From positions 124,001-188,000 of the forward strand of contig NC_089282.1 in assembly GCF_963678975.1 (NCBI RefSeq): DNA of 64,000 bases, written 5' to 3'. Under the pieces are notes generated by a model. It made no database searches. It was not told the DNA's origin and saw only the letters and a program-made list of their open reading frames with translations. This DNA is from Dysidea avara (taxonomy: Eukaryota; Porifera; Demospongiae; Dictyoceratida; Dysideidae). Below, in pieces: positions 25,405 to 38,389 of the stretch. Both the position numbers and the translations under genes were made by a program. Each line of letters opens with the position of its first letter. Position 1 is the stretch's first letter.

Positions 25405-26345
25405 AGTGAACTTAAATACGAGCCTCAGTGACCTGCACAGCAATCGGTTCCTTAGCAACAGGACAGTGCAAACTGGACCTGGCATCACGAATTCAGATCT
25501 CAACACTGAAGGAGACGCTTAATTTACATCTCAACCATCCCATCACTACTCCATAAGAAAGACTGTGCTTAGCACTCAAAAGGTTGGCCAATCTCTTATA
25601 AAACTGAGTAGCAGCATCACCCATTCACCAGTAGTGGTGAAAAGTAAAGGAGTCAATGAGGCATTCTCTACTTCATGAACCCGTTGTTGGTATTCATGAC
25701 GTCGGTATGCAGAATGTAGGGGTTGATTTGAGGGTGCACTAGGGTTAAAAATTCTGACATCAAAGTATGACCTCTCAAATTGTCCTCCCCAACAACCATT
25801 AGCTGCAATGTCAAGCCTTGGGTTATCATCACGGTTAGCTGTTTTGTATTGAAGGGTCTCACCAGAAAGAGGCTGAAGGTGGGGTTCAATGACAACATTG
25901 TTACAGATACAGAAAGTAAGTTGGCAGTTAGATCGCACACTTCATTATGTCTCAAAGAAGGAAACCCACCCTTTGGACAAGACAGAGCATGTTCTATATA
26001 TGGTAAAAGAGTGACCACCGGTACAGGAAGTAGGCAGGCAGATGGTAGCCAATGATAGCGAAGTGCAATTGCATCATGAAAAGCAGCTTTATGAAGTACA
26101 AAAGTATGTGACTTCAATGGAAGACAAGAAAGCCAATTGGATGCACCCTTCTCCTGAGCCAACTTGACTGAGGAACACAAATGCCTTCTTAGTCTAGGCT
26201 TTACTGAGTTTATTATGTGGTTACAGCAGCTTACACAGATGACTCCAGTCAGAGTTTTATCAATTGCATTACACACTGCCTTCTCATCAACTGTGACAAT
26301 GCATGGTTACAGGCAATTGTACATTGCTAGGGATGATATTTTTTT
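25405..26345 (-). pseudogene. C-terminal Cys-His and restriction-like endonuclease part of a LINE
   Basis: On the minus strand one frame gives LRRHLCSSV, FHDAIALRYHWLPSACLLPV and HALSCPKGGFPSLRHNEV (a Cys/His cluster). After a frameshift near 25915, another frame gives EPHLQPLSGETLQ, DDNPRLDIAANGCWGG and FERSYFDVRIFNPSAPSN. The spaced LDIAA... and YFDVRIF fit the PD-(D/E)XK-like nuclease of RLE-class non-LTR elements. Weaker similarity (MGWLRCKLSVSF) continues to ~25405. It belongs to the same element class as 22432-23194 but lies in the opposite orientation. Confidence 0.7.
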
Positions 26346-26399
26346 TCTTTATGAAAGTCATAAATGCACGTGGTCCTAATTTTAGTAATGAAGTCCAGT

Positions 26400-26505
26400 C
26401 TGGTCTGCACAAATTTTTTTTGGGCCCACTTCTGACTTAGAAATTTTTAACATTTTGTGAACTTTACCGTTTTTGTTTGTTTTACGGAAAGTCACATTGC
26501 ATGAA
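26400..26505. repeat. Dispersed repeat shared with 31782-31820 and 33225-33280
   Basis: TTACCGTTTTTGTTTGTTTT and the following ACGGAAAGTCACATTGCA occur here, and their exact complement is at about 31786-31823. The adjoining TTTGGGCCCACTTCTGACTT matches the complement of 33255-33280. The family is unnamed. At 31.8-33.3 kb it is split by a hAT insertion. Confidence 0.7.
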
Positions 26506-27352
26506 TCTCAGGTTGAACAGCATGACCATAGATATTATCTATGGCAAGGGGTAGGTAATGAGCCAAAATCGTCTATGAAATTTCAAATTTTGAAATATGG
26601 GTGCCCATATTTCATCTTTCTAAAAACTTTTCAATTCATAGTTCTCCGTAAAATTCAGTTATTCCAAAATTTAAAATCCATAAAATTCAATAATTTAAAT
26701 TTACAAAATCCGTAATTTTAGATTTTCGTAAACTCCATTACATCCATTCGATCGTCAACTTTCATCTTTCAAATGCACAAGATTTCAGGCAATATTTCAT
26801 CTTTCAGAAATAATTTCCAAGGTGACCTGCAAAATTTCAGGTCTTTACCTACTCTTCGATCTATGGCATGACAAATCAGTGTGTTCCTTGTCTTCTAAAG
26901 CAATTTTGTGGATTCTACAGAGGTGAATATTTTCTTCCTCAACAAGGCACGTCTTAGCAACACACTGGATTACTGAGGCAGACTTAGAATGACTTGACTG
27001 AAGTTGGGAGTGACTGACCAAGGAATCATGGAAGAACATGTCACAAGCAGTGAACACTGTGAAACAGGTGGTGTGAAAGTTTACACTGTAATTGTTGGCT
27101 AGTTGTATGCTTTGAAACTACACGAGTATCTTACTTGTGGATGTCAATCATTCAGCTTGTAATCAAGATACTCTAAGCGAGCATGCAGCCATTTTTACTC
27201 TTCACTCTTGGTGTAATGATGCTGTATGCGTCCACTATGCACTGGTAGGGATAGCATACAGTATGGGCATTCCTCTATCTCTGGTACTGGACGTTATCCA
27301 CTTGTCCACTATTAGTGTTTAACCAACTTGCGAGGAGTGCAAGTTGCAAACT
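26506..27352. other. No gene recognised
   Basis: Runs of AAAATTT-type words and short ORFs only. Nothing is assignable. Confidence 0.45.
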
Positions 27353-27360
27353 ATGTGAAC

Positions 27361-27691
27361 TAGGGTTGAAACGGATAGTAGTTAGTAGTTTTTACTATCC
27401 GGATATCCTGAACAAAATCTTTCTGGATATTCTACGGATAGTGACATCGTCACTTGCTATAAAAGCATTGTATATTTGTTGTGAACATGTTTATTTTACT
27501 AGTACTTTACAATAGACATAACAGTTAAATAAAGAGTAAGTAAGTTTGTAATAATGTTTAACTGGATCAAGGAACGTTAACATAAAATTGCTTCAAATTA
27601 TTAGAAACTATCCTGATGGCATCAAGTTACTATCCGGATAGTAAATTATTATCTGGATATCCGGATAATATGGATATCTGTTTCAGCCCTA
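27361..27691. mobile_element. hAT-type MITE with 8-bp target duplication
   Basis: The 331-bp element has ends TAGGGTTGAAACGGATA and (complement of the right end) TAGGGCTGAAACAGATA. It is flanked on both sides by ATGTGAAC (27353-27360 and 27692-27699), an exact 8-bp duplication typical of hAT. The interior repeats the palindromic word TATCCGGATA. No transposase is present. Confidence 0.9.
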
Positions 27692-28093
27692 ATGTGAACA
27701 TGTCATATTATTAAGCTACAGTGACATTTATAACTATAGCGTATACCTCAGATTCAGTTGCTGTTGACAAGAAAAATTGTGTACATGTAGTCAATTCATA
27801 CAGTAAGAAAGATTAGCAATGTGTCAATGAATTTGACTGCTTGCTATTCATGCATACAAAACTTCCAAACTATGTTTATAGATTGTTTGCATATAGTTAT
27901 ATAGTAAAGTTTATTTCCTACTTTAATTTGGTAACTAGTCTAGCTACAGTATGCATCAGTTCTGGGATTTGGACTCCTCTCTAGTAATAATATCTACTTC
28001 AAAAGCTACCTCATACAAGGCTACCAAATGTGAGAAAATCTGCAGGCAGCTTCTTGCTGCTTGGATGGTTTGAAAGGTAAGAAATACATGGTC

Positions 28094-28435
28094 ATAGCTT
28101 TATCATGTGGAGTTACAATGCTTGAACACTTTATTTAATATCTGAGAATCTAAATCTCATGCAATTGCATGAACATAATTCTTGCAGATCTCATCACATA
28201 ATAATATGAATCATATTATTAATCTGCCAAGGTGTATATATTAATCTTATATATCTTATATATATTAATCTTATATATCTTATATATATTAATCTTATAT
28301 AATATAATAATATGATTCATATTATTATGTGATGAGATCTGCAAGAATAATTATGTTCATGCAATTGCATGAGATTTAGATTCTCAGATATTAAATAAAG
28401 TGTTCAAGCATTGTAACTCCACATGATAAAGCTAT
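28094..28435. repeat. Long foldback (hairpin) element
   Basis: A ~342-bp inverted repeat with arms of about 130 bp. The left arm starts ATAGCTTTATCATGTGGAGT and the right arm ends in its exact complement. Both arms contain the self-palindromic word CATGCAATTGCATG. The centre is an AT-rich repeat (TTATATATATTAATC). This is a non-autonomous foldback MITE or a source of hairpin RNA if transcribed. Confidence 0.9.
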
Positions 28436-28474
28436 AAGGAATTCTCTATTGAACAAGTCAGTGGTAAATCAGGT

Positions 28475-28866
28475 TTGAAGCTGCCAAGGTCCAGTCATGG
28501 ATTGTTTCTTTTCTGCACGTTTTCAAACATACATCTTTAAACAGGCTGTAGGATACAGACTGCTGTAAAGCCTTAATAAATAAACTAATGTCCTTTTGGT
28601 TCCACATGGGGTACTTTGAGATAACAATTACTCTCTTAAGTTCCTATGGATACAAACTCATGAAATTGACAAGGAGAAAACATCCTGACCAGCGTTCAAG
28701 CGTAAATTGGATGGCTGCAGGTTCAAGTCCAGTCATGGATATTTCTCCTTTCTACACCTTTTCAAACAAACTTAACATCTTTAAACAGGCTCTAGTGTAT
28801 AGGACAAAGTGTCCTACAGATCTTCAGCACTTGTGCTGTAAAGCCTTAATAAATAAATGAATAAAA
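28475..28866 (+). repeat. tRNA-derived SINE, one fuller and one truncated copy
   Basis: At 28720-28730 a B-box-like GGTTCAAGTCC is followed by CAGTCATGGAT and a body with TTCAAACAAACTTAACATCT. The 3' end is TGTAAAGCCTTAATAAATAA. A shorter copy of body and tail lies at 28490-28583. A third tail, at 53510-53588, has the same AAGCCTTAA...TAATAAATAAA end. Pol III promoter remains plus a repeated body fit a SINE. Confidence 0.65.
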
Positions 28867-29344
28867 TAAGAATTAATATGTACATGCATTATCTATGTAC
28901 CTATTAAATGTATACATTAACAAGTTTTGTATAGCACAAAAGAAAAAATCAATGAATTTGACAAATCAGTTAAATTTGTCAAATTTTAGTTTGTCAAACT
29001 CCATAAGTGCCCTTAAAAGTACATGTTTAGATCTATGGTTTCTCAATACTGATGAAGTGTGGATTCATCAAATTTTTCATTCATTAAAATTTCCTCCTGT
29101 CATGCATATGGTAGCAGCTGTAGTTTAAAACACCATTAGTAGTTAAGTATACACACAGATATTTAATTGCACACAGATATTTAATTGCCTCAAACTTCCA
29201 TTTGTATAGTCCCTCTAAGAAGTTGGCAAGCTTAAAGGAATTGATGGAAATGCATGGCCACCTGAAGTGAAGCCTGCAGCCTCAACACAGGAAAACTCAC
29301 CGTATCAATGTCCACACATTGACAGACTGAGAGCTCTTTCTTGA

Positions 29345-29670
29345 CTATGACCTAACATTTCTATTTCAACAGAATATCAAGACTGTGGAGTAAATTACCA
29401 TCCATCGATCTAAGCCAGCCACTATCAGTCATTAAAGTCAACATCTACAATTATCTACATCAACACTTCACACTTCATTTTTCAGCTGACAATCCTTGTA
29501 CGTATCATTTTTGTTGCAGATGTAGTAATTGTTATAACGTAGCAATTTCTCGGTACTTTAGTTTTGTAATTAAGTAAATTAAGTTTTAACTTTTTCGGGC
29601 TGCCAACACGGGTTGTTGGTTGACCCTCAATACGTTTACTGTATTGTAAAGTATTAATAATAATAATAAA
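29345..29670 (+). mobile_element. LINE ORF2 tail and 3' UTR
   Basis: One frame reads FYFNRISRLWSKLPSIDLS, QPLSVIKVNIYNYL and DNPCTYHFCCRCSNC, the typical end of a LINE ORF2. A 3' UTR follows, ending in an (AAT)n run at about 29660-29670. It is 5'-truncated. Confidence 0.75.
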
Positions 29671-29853
29671 TGATGCATGGCTGTTCTTGGTGCAGTGATT
29701 TGATTTGTCCCAGACCATGTTTCTTTTTATGCATGTATACACACAGACATGCATAAGCATTGCATTGACTTGTTGTGTACTTGTGGACGTGACAAGTGTG
29801 TGAATACAACGAAACTTCACCAATGGATGGCTGGACCTTTGTGACCTCATTAC

Positions 29854-29993
29854 AGTGACCATGTCAAATAAGTACCAAACACAGCTAAGGTGTGCTTCAT
29901 GACTTCATTAATAAGACCACCTCATTATCAGTAGTGACCATGTCAAGTAGGTCCCAAACGTGGCTAAGGTGTATTTCATGACCTCGTCAATAA
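29854..29993. repeat. 79-bp tandem duplication
   Basis: AGTGACCATGTCAAATAAGT at 29854 recurs, diverged, at 29933 (AGTGACCATGTCAAGTAGGT). Both are followed by a CCAAAC..GGCTAAGGTGT stretch. There are two copies. Confidence 0.8.
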
Positions 29994-30651
29994 ATATATC
30001 AACACCATCACAAAAGTGTCCATAGATCTCAGTGCTCTGTGATTCCGGATCTGATTCCAATATTTAAGTACAATGCTTTAAATTTGCAGATCCACATATA
30101 GCAGTACCATCAAACTATTCATTCATGTGATTAAACTTGCCATCTACACCAGGATGACCAGGTACGTATCTCTCTGCTGCTATAACACTTTGTAGCATGA
30201 CAGATACTTACATGTTCATATCCCATAGCAGTCTTTAGCTTGTTACATATACATGTCCTAGTGCAGATTGACTAGCAGCTATAGTCTAACATTACTAGCT
30301 AGGTCATGTAATACAAACTGATAGGATTGAATACCTGTGTGAAGGGAAAAGTGAGCAGAGCATGGCTATGGTTAATTCTAACTTTGCAAAACTACTGAGT
30401 AGCCACTAGATACAATGACGCCCACTTGTGGGGTAGTACTGGCCCAACTGTGGTAGTCTTGTGTCTAGGATTCACCTCACCCAACTTATGTAAATATTCA
30501 TGCAGTTTTCACCAATCATGGTTTCTCTTTCATAAACAGATTGACATCCACAAGTAAGACAATCATGTATATATAGTCTCTATACCAACATTTGCAGTTT
30601 ACACTGTGACACCATATAATATTCATTTCACAGTATTCACTACTTGTGACA
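29994..30651. other. No gene recognised
   Basis: No convincing ORF, splice pattern or element ends. Confidence 0.45.
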
Positions 30652-31246
30652 CAGTGGCGGATCTAGGATTTTTAAAAGGGGGTTTCTGAAAGTTTAAGGA
30701 AACTATAGTAGTTTAAAAAAAAACAAAGGAAACAAAACTTTAAGGAAACTTTTAGTTTTAGTTTAAATAGTATAAGGCACCTGACGACATTTCTCCAGAA
30801 AATTTTGAGTTTTTAGAAACTCTGAGAGCAGATTCTAGGCTACTTTTAGTTAGCAATTACAATAAATGCAATGCTTTAAACTGTAGCTAACTATAGGGCA
30901 AAGATGGTGACTATATACTATAAGCTGTAGCTTTGATTGCTCTGTTAGAGTAGTTACTTGACTGCTCTATTAGAGTATCTCGATCGTTTTTAATGCAGTG
31001 GGAGATGAAAAGTGAAGTGTTGCTGAGGATTTAATCATAGATAGTGGACTATCTATGGTTTAATAGCTATAAATGGTGGTAGTTAAGTGCAACTGCATGC
31101 ATGCTACTGAAATACAGTGGTGTGTAGTTGTTTGCTATGACAAATCCTACAACAATGTTTACGTATCATGATTTAGACTGCCACCGAACTAATTTTAAAA
31201 GGGGGTTTCTGTCGAAACCCCAGAAACCCATCTAGATCCGGCACTG
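30652..31246. mobile_element. CAGTGGCGGATCTAGG-type MITE
   Basis: The ends are CAGTGGCGGATCTAGG and, on the complement, CAGTGCCGGATCTAGA. Near-terminal direct copies of TTTTAAAAGGGGGTTTCTG occur on both sides. A 5-bp TGACA flanks both ends (30647-30651 and 31247-31251). The interior contains the GACTGCTCTATTAGAGTATC motif at about 30959-30985. It is non-coding. Confidence 0.75.
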
Positions 31247-31379
31247 TGACATGTTCTTACGAGTAGCTTTCACTCCTTCGATTTCAGTCATTCCGAGTCT
31301 GCCTCAGTCATCTCGAGAAGATGTGTTCACCTCTGTAGAATTCACAACATCGCTTGAGAAAACAAGGAACATACTGATT

Positions 31380-31775
31380 CAAGGGGGTGTCATGTAGGTA
31401 CGCGCTGTAGGTAGGTCTGCAACCGCAGTCAAAGTCTTGACCGGCCAAAATTTCGCTTTGACCTGTGACTAAGAGCCTTTTTCGATCTTTGACCAGTGAC
31501 TTAGCGGCGACGATATTTCAGTACTTTTTGATTGTGGGTTGGAAACTTATTATTATTTGTTTTTACTGTGCAGAAATCACAAATGATTATAACGCACAGA
31601 TATAATTACTTAAGTTACAAAAATTATCCAGGGAAGGGGAATTAACTATATAGGGGGAAAGGGGGTTCCAAAGTTTAATTAACCTTGACTTGGCACAATT
31701 TTGGTGGCCTTGACCTTTGACTTAGACCGTGGCCGCAGATCTACCTACAGTGAGTGCCTGTGTGTGACCCCCTTG
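31380..31775. mobile_element. Complete small CAAGGGGGTGTCA element
   Basis: The ends are CAAGGGGGTGTCA and its near-complement TGTGACCCCCTTG. Sub-terminal GTAGGTCTGCAACCGC pairs with GGCCGCAGATCTACC. The flanking TGATT (31375-31379 and 31776-31780) is a 5-bp duplication. Its ends match the large element at 9413-14141, so this is the uninterrupted, non-coding form of that family. Confidence 0.85.
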
Positions 31776-32228
31776 TGATTTGTCATGCAATGTGACTTTC
31801 CGTAAAACAAACAAAAACGGTAATGGGCCTAACAAAGGGCCCTAGGGACTTTTAGACAGTGTTGGGCAAGTTACTTTGTAAAAGTAACTAGTTACATATT
31901 ACTTGCAACTGAACTATTTAGTTACAGTTACATATTACCCATAAAATAAAATAACTATAATAATATTACATATTATATTACTTTGTGCCCACAGCCTTAA
32001 GCTGTCACGTGTGAAACTACCACCTTATCACGTGACATGATTTCGTTGTTGGACAATATGCAAATTTTGGTTATAAGTAAGAAGCTGGTGAATAAGCTTC
32101 ATTCAGTAGGCTTCATTACTTCATTGTGGCTAGTCGTTACTCAGAGGATAACTAACGAGATTAGTAACTTCGTTACTTGTAGTAATAATATTACGTAATA
32201 TTGACTCGTTACAGTAAGGCCCCAGGGG

Positions 32229-32522
32229 CGGATCCAGAGTCTGGAAAGAGGGGGGGGCACCTTGCTGAAAAAAAGTTGAAGAGCAAAAAAAAAAAAAAAA
32301 GGTCACAACAATAATAGCTAGTTATCCTTTACCAAATATATTATATCACGTATGTTATGTAAAATAAAATCCTATTTATAGCTTCCTAAGTAAGCTACAC
32401 TTCCCCATGAATACTGTGACTGCTTTATTAGAGTGATTGGTGATTGACTGCTCTATTAGAGTATCTCGATCTTATATACATTTTTTTAAGGGAGGGGGGC
32501 ACGTGCCCCCTCCCCCCCTGGA
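32229..32522. mobile_element. CAGGGGCGGATCC-type MITE, right end truncated
   Basis: It starts CAGGGGCGGATCCAGAG, has long G-runs, and carries the TCTATTAGAGTATCTCGATC motif at 32452-32472. It ends in CCCCCCCTGGATC, where the next element begins, so the terminal bases are missing or shared. It is nested in the hAT element. Confidence 0.7.
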
Positions 32523-32965
32523 TCCCTATTCGGTGATTATTAGTTTCTCATCCAGCCTTTCTAATTATTATGATGCGGGCGGGAGGGTATTACCATTATT
32601 TTATAATATTAACACACTGATGTACAGACCTTGTCCAAATTGTCTTTCTTTCTTACTACAAACATTTCCTTTTCCAGCTGATTCTACTTTTCGTGATCAC
32701 CAACTGTTTTTCGACAGTCAACTGAAAGCCTGCTTTGATGAAGTCGATAGAGTACGATTGCAACTGGCACTGCAGCAATTTGCTAAGGAAAATAACAGTT
32801 CTCCTGGTGATATATAGCGCATTGTAGTGTTCATCAACAAAAATTGTAACAGTTTGGTATCACGTGTTCTTCTGAGCATGCGCAGAGTAAATAATGGCTT
32901 ACCATGAGGTAGCGTAAGAAGGATGCGGGCGGTGGATGAGAAACTAATAATCACCAAATAGGGAC
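32523..32965. mobile_element. Nested element with CCCTATTYGGTGATTATTAG ends
   Basis: Left CCCTATTCGGTGATTATTAG, then TTTCTCATCC; the complement of the right end gives CCCTATTTGGTGATTATTAG, then TTTCTCATCC. That makes an inverted repeat of about 30 bp. The interior holds an unassigned short + ORF ending at 32817 (STFRDHQLFFDSQLKACFDE). It is either a MITE or an internally deleted DNA transposon. Confidence 0.75.
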
Positions 32966-33424
32966 CTAACTATATTACTTAGGTAACGCGTTATATTTGT
33001 AAGCAAAGTAGCTTGCGTTATATTACCTGTTTTTATAGCGTATTTTGTTATATTACTTTGTTACCACAAAAGTAATAATATTACGTAACGCGTTACATAA
33101 GTAACGCGTTACTCCCTACACTGCTTTTAGATGTCCCGCTTTTCAGTTCTTGTCCAGCATGTTTGCCTCTTGTGCTGGGGGTGGTAGGAAAGGGCATTAC
33201 ATCTAGCCCGGGAAAAAAAAAAAAAAAAGTTCACATATAACGTGAAAAATTTTCAAAGTCGGAAGTGGGCCCAAAAAAGGGATTTTTTTCCCGCCCGATC
33301 TGCTGAGTCCAGCTTGAAAAATAGACATGACCGTTCTCTGCGACCAGAAGAATGGGTCATGAAGCCTCCATATTTTATGATTATGATGTGATTTGGGTTG
33401 AGGCTTAGAAGCCTGTACACCCAT

Positions 33425-33710
33425 TCAATTACATACATATACATACATAAAGTAGATGCAATGAACAAAAATTAACTATGAATATAATTATTACATTAAC
33501 ATAAATCTATAGTCATAAAAGTAATTATCTACAGCTGATTTAAAATTATTTAATAAAGAATTTCCTACAATATCACTTGTAAGATTGTTCCAATCATTAA
33601 TTACTCTAGTACCAAAATAGTTGACCCGACATGAAAGGTGGGCAGGAGGCTTAAGTAATTTATATGCATGACCTCTAGTTTGTGTATTGTGGGAGAAAGT
33701 ACAAGAGACT
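33425..33710 (-). pseudogene. LINE ORF2 tail remnant
   Basis: On the minus strand it reads HNTQTRGHAYKLLKPPAHLS, CRVNYFGTRVINDWNNLTSD and LLNNFKSAVDNYF. This is the standard C-terminus of a CR1/Jockey-type ORF2. Nothing upstream of it belongs to the same copy. Confidence 0.8.
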
Positions 33711-33746
33711 AGCTAGCCTCTTGTCTGAGAAATGGAAGGAACCTTA

Positions 33747-34127
33747 GGCCACTCCAAATAAATTCTCTGTTTCCCATCCACCGCCCGCATCTAGTTACTG
33801 ACTGCTCTAAATATTCCATTATTCCGTATTCTTCCATTATTTTCTGGTTATTCTTGCATACTGAGAGGCTTAGTAAAAGCCATCTTGAAACACTGTCAGC
33901 TCACGCGTCAGTAGTGCTATCGAGTTGGCACAAACTTCACGTTTGCACTATTTTTGCAACTTGAAAAGCTTAAGCATGCTTTTATGCAGCTTTTTATGGT
34001 TGTGCCAGGCAAGTAATGGCTTGAAAAGCTGCCAATCTTATAATGAAATAATGGAAATGGACCGCCCGCCCGCATGCAAATATGCTTCAGTCCAGGACGG
34101 GAAACAGAAAATTTATTTGGAGTGGCC
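33747..34127. mobile_element. GGCCACTCCAA-ended MITE flanked by TTA
   Basis: The ends are GGCCACTCCAAATAAATTCT and its near-complement AGAAAATTTATTTGGAGTGGCC (shown by pairing). Sub-terminal GTTTCCC pairs with GGGAAAC. TTA lies immediately outside both ends, consistent with a 3-bp duplication. No transposase is present. One end of a second copy lies at 14340-14402. Confidence 0.8.
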
Positions 34128-34130
34128 TTA

Positions 34131-35200
34131 TGCTTCAGGTCAGGTGCCGACTTCTTTTTGCTTACTTCGATCATAGATTATATAATCTATGTTTCGATCA
34201 GCCATACAATGTGTATCAGAGGAGCCCGGTCTTCACAAGGCCTCTACATAAAGTGAGAGAAGAACCATCAGTATTATTGATGACAGTAATAATAAGGGAC
34301 TAACAATATTGATGACAGTAATTAACCGGGCAATAATAATAATGTAATATAATATTGATGACACAAACAATTACAATCAAATGTCCTCGGACACATGCTA
34401 GCTACCACAAAAATAGGGCATAAAAAGCCCCACAGGTGGGCATGGCAAGGAGTACAATTAACAAAAAACAAAACACACAATTAATAATGAAAAATGTCTT
34501 GCCAACATAATGTTCAAAAGTCCACACACCATTTGCTCCAGTTGACCTGATCCAAGCAGAGACTCGGTTTTATTAAATGCTAGGGACCTGTAAGAAGGCT
34601 AAAGGAATGGTTAGATGCTGCTGCCTCTGCCAGTATCCCTGCCTCTCAGAGAATTTTTCTAGCACGAAACTGTACAGAGTGGTGCACAAATTAGACAGTT
34701 TTATTTTTGTAATTACAGTAATTACTCTTTTTTGTTGTTGTTATTGCCTTGCCATGCCCACAGTGTAGTCCTCTACTTTTTGTGTTCGCATGCTGTCCGA
34801 GGTTTCACATGCCTATCTGTTTTGTTGTACATCTTTTCATCACAATTGTTAATGATGGTTATCTCTCTCTCTGTTAATACAGGGAGTCTGAAACATGTAA
34901 CTGAAACGTTGAAGAATGCAGGGGAAAAATGTTTGTAACCTTTTAAAAACAAAATCGATTGGAATTTCGAGCAGGCGCTTACATAAGTCTTAGGCTCCGA
35001 TAAGCGCCATGGGAGAAAAAGAACAGTCTGGCCACGCGAGACTAATACTCACAGTTTATGGAGAGAGAATTTCAGCACGTGCCACTTTTGTGCTCGGGGT
35101 GGTAGTCAAGACCATAAAGTTGATAAACCAAGCCTTAGTTCAGGAAAATCCCACAATCGATAGTCACTTATCCAGGTTGCCATGGTAATACTAAGCAACA
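34131..35200. other. No gene recognised; upstream of ropporin-like gene
   Basis: It contains about three tandem copies of an ATTGATGACAGTAAT unit (34270-34370) and short ORFs without recognisable products. The last ~200 bp presumably hold the promoter and 5' UTR of the gene that starts at 35201, but I see no defined motif. Confidence 0.45.
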
Positions 35201-36673
35201 ATGGACCCAGACACTAGCCCGTTGTATTGTGTGGAACAGATTAAAATCCCGCCATTGTTGCCAAATATTTTGAAGGACTTTACTAAGGCTGCTATTGTCA
35301 CTCAACCCCCTGACTTGCTCGAATGGTCAGCAGCGTAAGTCACGCCATCAGTACGTAGTGGGCCAACAATATTATTTGATTAATTTAGATACTTCAAAGC
35401 ACTAGCGGCAGGTGAAGTGGCTCCAGTTAAAGACAGACTAGACAGAAATCCTCCCAGTAATATTAATGACTTGAGTCAAGGACAACTTGCTATGCTGCAC
35501 AAGCAGGTATGGGGCTACACTAGGTTGGACAGTGACATTGTTGCATTTTAGCTAAAGACAATTGGAACGGTGAAATCACCTGTATTGGAAGCTAAGTGGA
35601 GGGAAACCGGGTTTACAAAGGAACGTCTTCAAGAATTGCTTAGGTAAAGATTAGAACATGTAGTAAAAACTAGATGACTTGTTGGTCCCTTAGTCTTGGT
35701 GATTTTGGAGAAGATATAGAGTGGGAGAAGTTGCTAACACTTGCTTGTTCATCACTAGAACATGTAAGCAGTTCATGTGGTAAGCATACCGGGCCCTGTG
35801 GTAGCACTTACCGATTAGAGATTTTCATTGCCTGGGAAGCAATAAGGAGGAAGGTCCTAGTTCATGAGCACAAGGGCTCAACAACAATATATGATTCACA
35901 AAGGCAGTATCTGTATACTTATAGATCCCCCACCTGCATTGCTATCTCTCACCCAGTCATTATTTCATCATCTCAATGTTTACTTGCTTACATAGCTAGC
36001 CATATTTGGGCTGAAGACCAACCCCAGTGTGAAGAGAAGACTGGGATGGTGATTAATAAAAAATTGAGGTACCCATCAACTAACTCTAATAAAACAGTCG
36101 GGTGCATTTAATAAAACAGTCGGGTGCATTTGAGATTGTAATGAATAATGAACCTCCTGCCCACATTGGTTCAGGCTACTTTTCTGTTATCATCAGACTC
36201 GAGAGTCCTGGTAATAACAATGATTGATAACTAGATCATTTTTCTTTTGACAACAGTTTGCAGTTACTAATTTTAAGTCTCAATATCATAAGTGATTTTT
36301 TTGTTCATTGTGAACCCCTTGTTTACTAGGCTATATAATAGATAACTCCATCAAGTTGTTAATATTATAATAGAGCTTACCGCAAGCACTGAGGGTGCTA
36401 TGTGAAATATTAACTACTGACCTTGAGGGTGGCCCGGCAAGAATACCACTAGAACAATTTGAAAAGCTTTACAAGTTTTTAGCTCAAGTAGATGGAGAGG
36501 TCTCTCCAGACCAAGTGAACAAAGTGATAGATTATTTGAAGACTGATCCAGCGTGAGTGTTTACACTACTGTACTAGCTATTTTATCTTCTGCCATGTAG
36601 ACCAAGATTTGAAGGAAAGGTTGGACCTCATGATTTCCTCCATCCTAGCTGTCCAAAACTGGACTCTAATTAA
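35201..36673 (+). CDS. ROPN1L: Ropporin-1-like protein (RIIa-type dimerisation/docking fold)
   Basis: Ropporins are small axonemal or sperm-tail proteins whose N-terminal RIIa-like helices dock A-kinase-anchoring proteins of the radial spoke. Six exons (35201-35334, 35389-35506, 35552-35643, 35694-35763, 36374-36552, 36601-36673) splice in phase to 221 residues, close to the 210-230 of vertebrate homologues. The N-terminal dimerisation/docking helices read IPPLLPNILKDFTKAAIVTQ and PPDLLEWSAAYFKALAAGE. The family-specific C-terminal half shows DIEWEKLLTLACSSLEH, RVLCEILTTDL and LYKFLAQVDGEVSPDQV. Introns are ~50 nt except intron 4 (610 nt). The start is the first in-frame ATG before IKIPPLLP. 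The gene ends 150 bp before the Smad start codon. Confidence 0.92.
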
Positions 36674-36823
36674 CAAATATATTTGTAGTGTTTAATGCTG
36701 CACGCTGTATAAAGAGTATTGTTGCACTGAAGCATTTTGAGGTGTGCGTTGTATTAGAGTATTTAACAATTTGCAGTGTAGGAATTGGTGAAGCCAGATT
36801 TCACGTGAGTCACGTAAACAAGA

Positions 36824-38389
<1,566 letters not shown>

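Larger units (their letters stand above)
31857..33123. mobile_element. hAT-like element (CAGTGTTGGG...CCCTACACTG) with two nested insertions
   Basis: The left end CAGTGTTGGGCAAGTTACTT and right end GTTACTCCCTACACTG are inverted ends of a widespread animal element type. CTTTTAGA duplicates exactly on both sides (31849-31856 and 33124-33131), the 8 bp expected for hAT. The arms contain the alternating GTAATAATATTACGTAA words. Its interior is interrupted at about 32229 by a CAGGGGCGGATCC-type MITE fragment and then by a 32523-32965 element. Rejoining host sequence resumes at CCTAACTATATTACTT. Confidence 0.88.
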
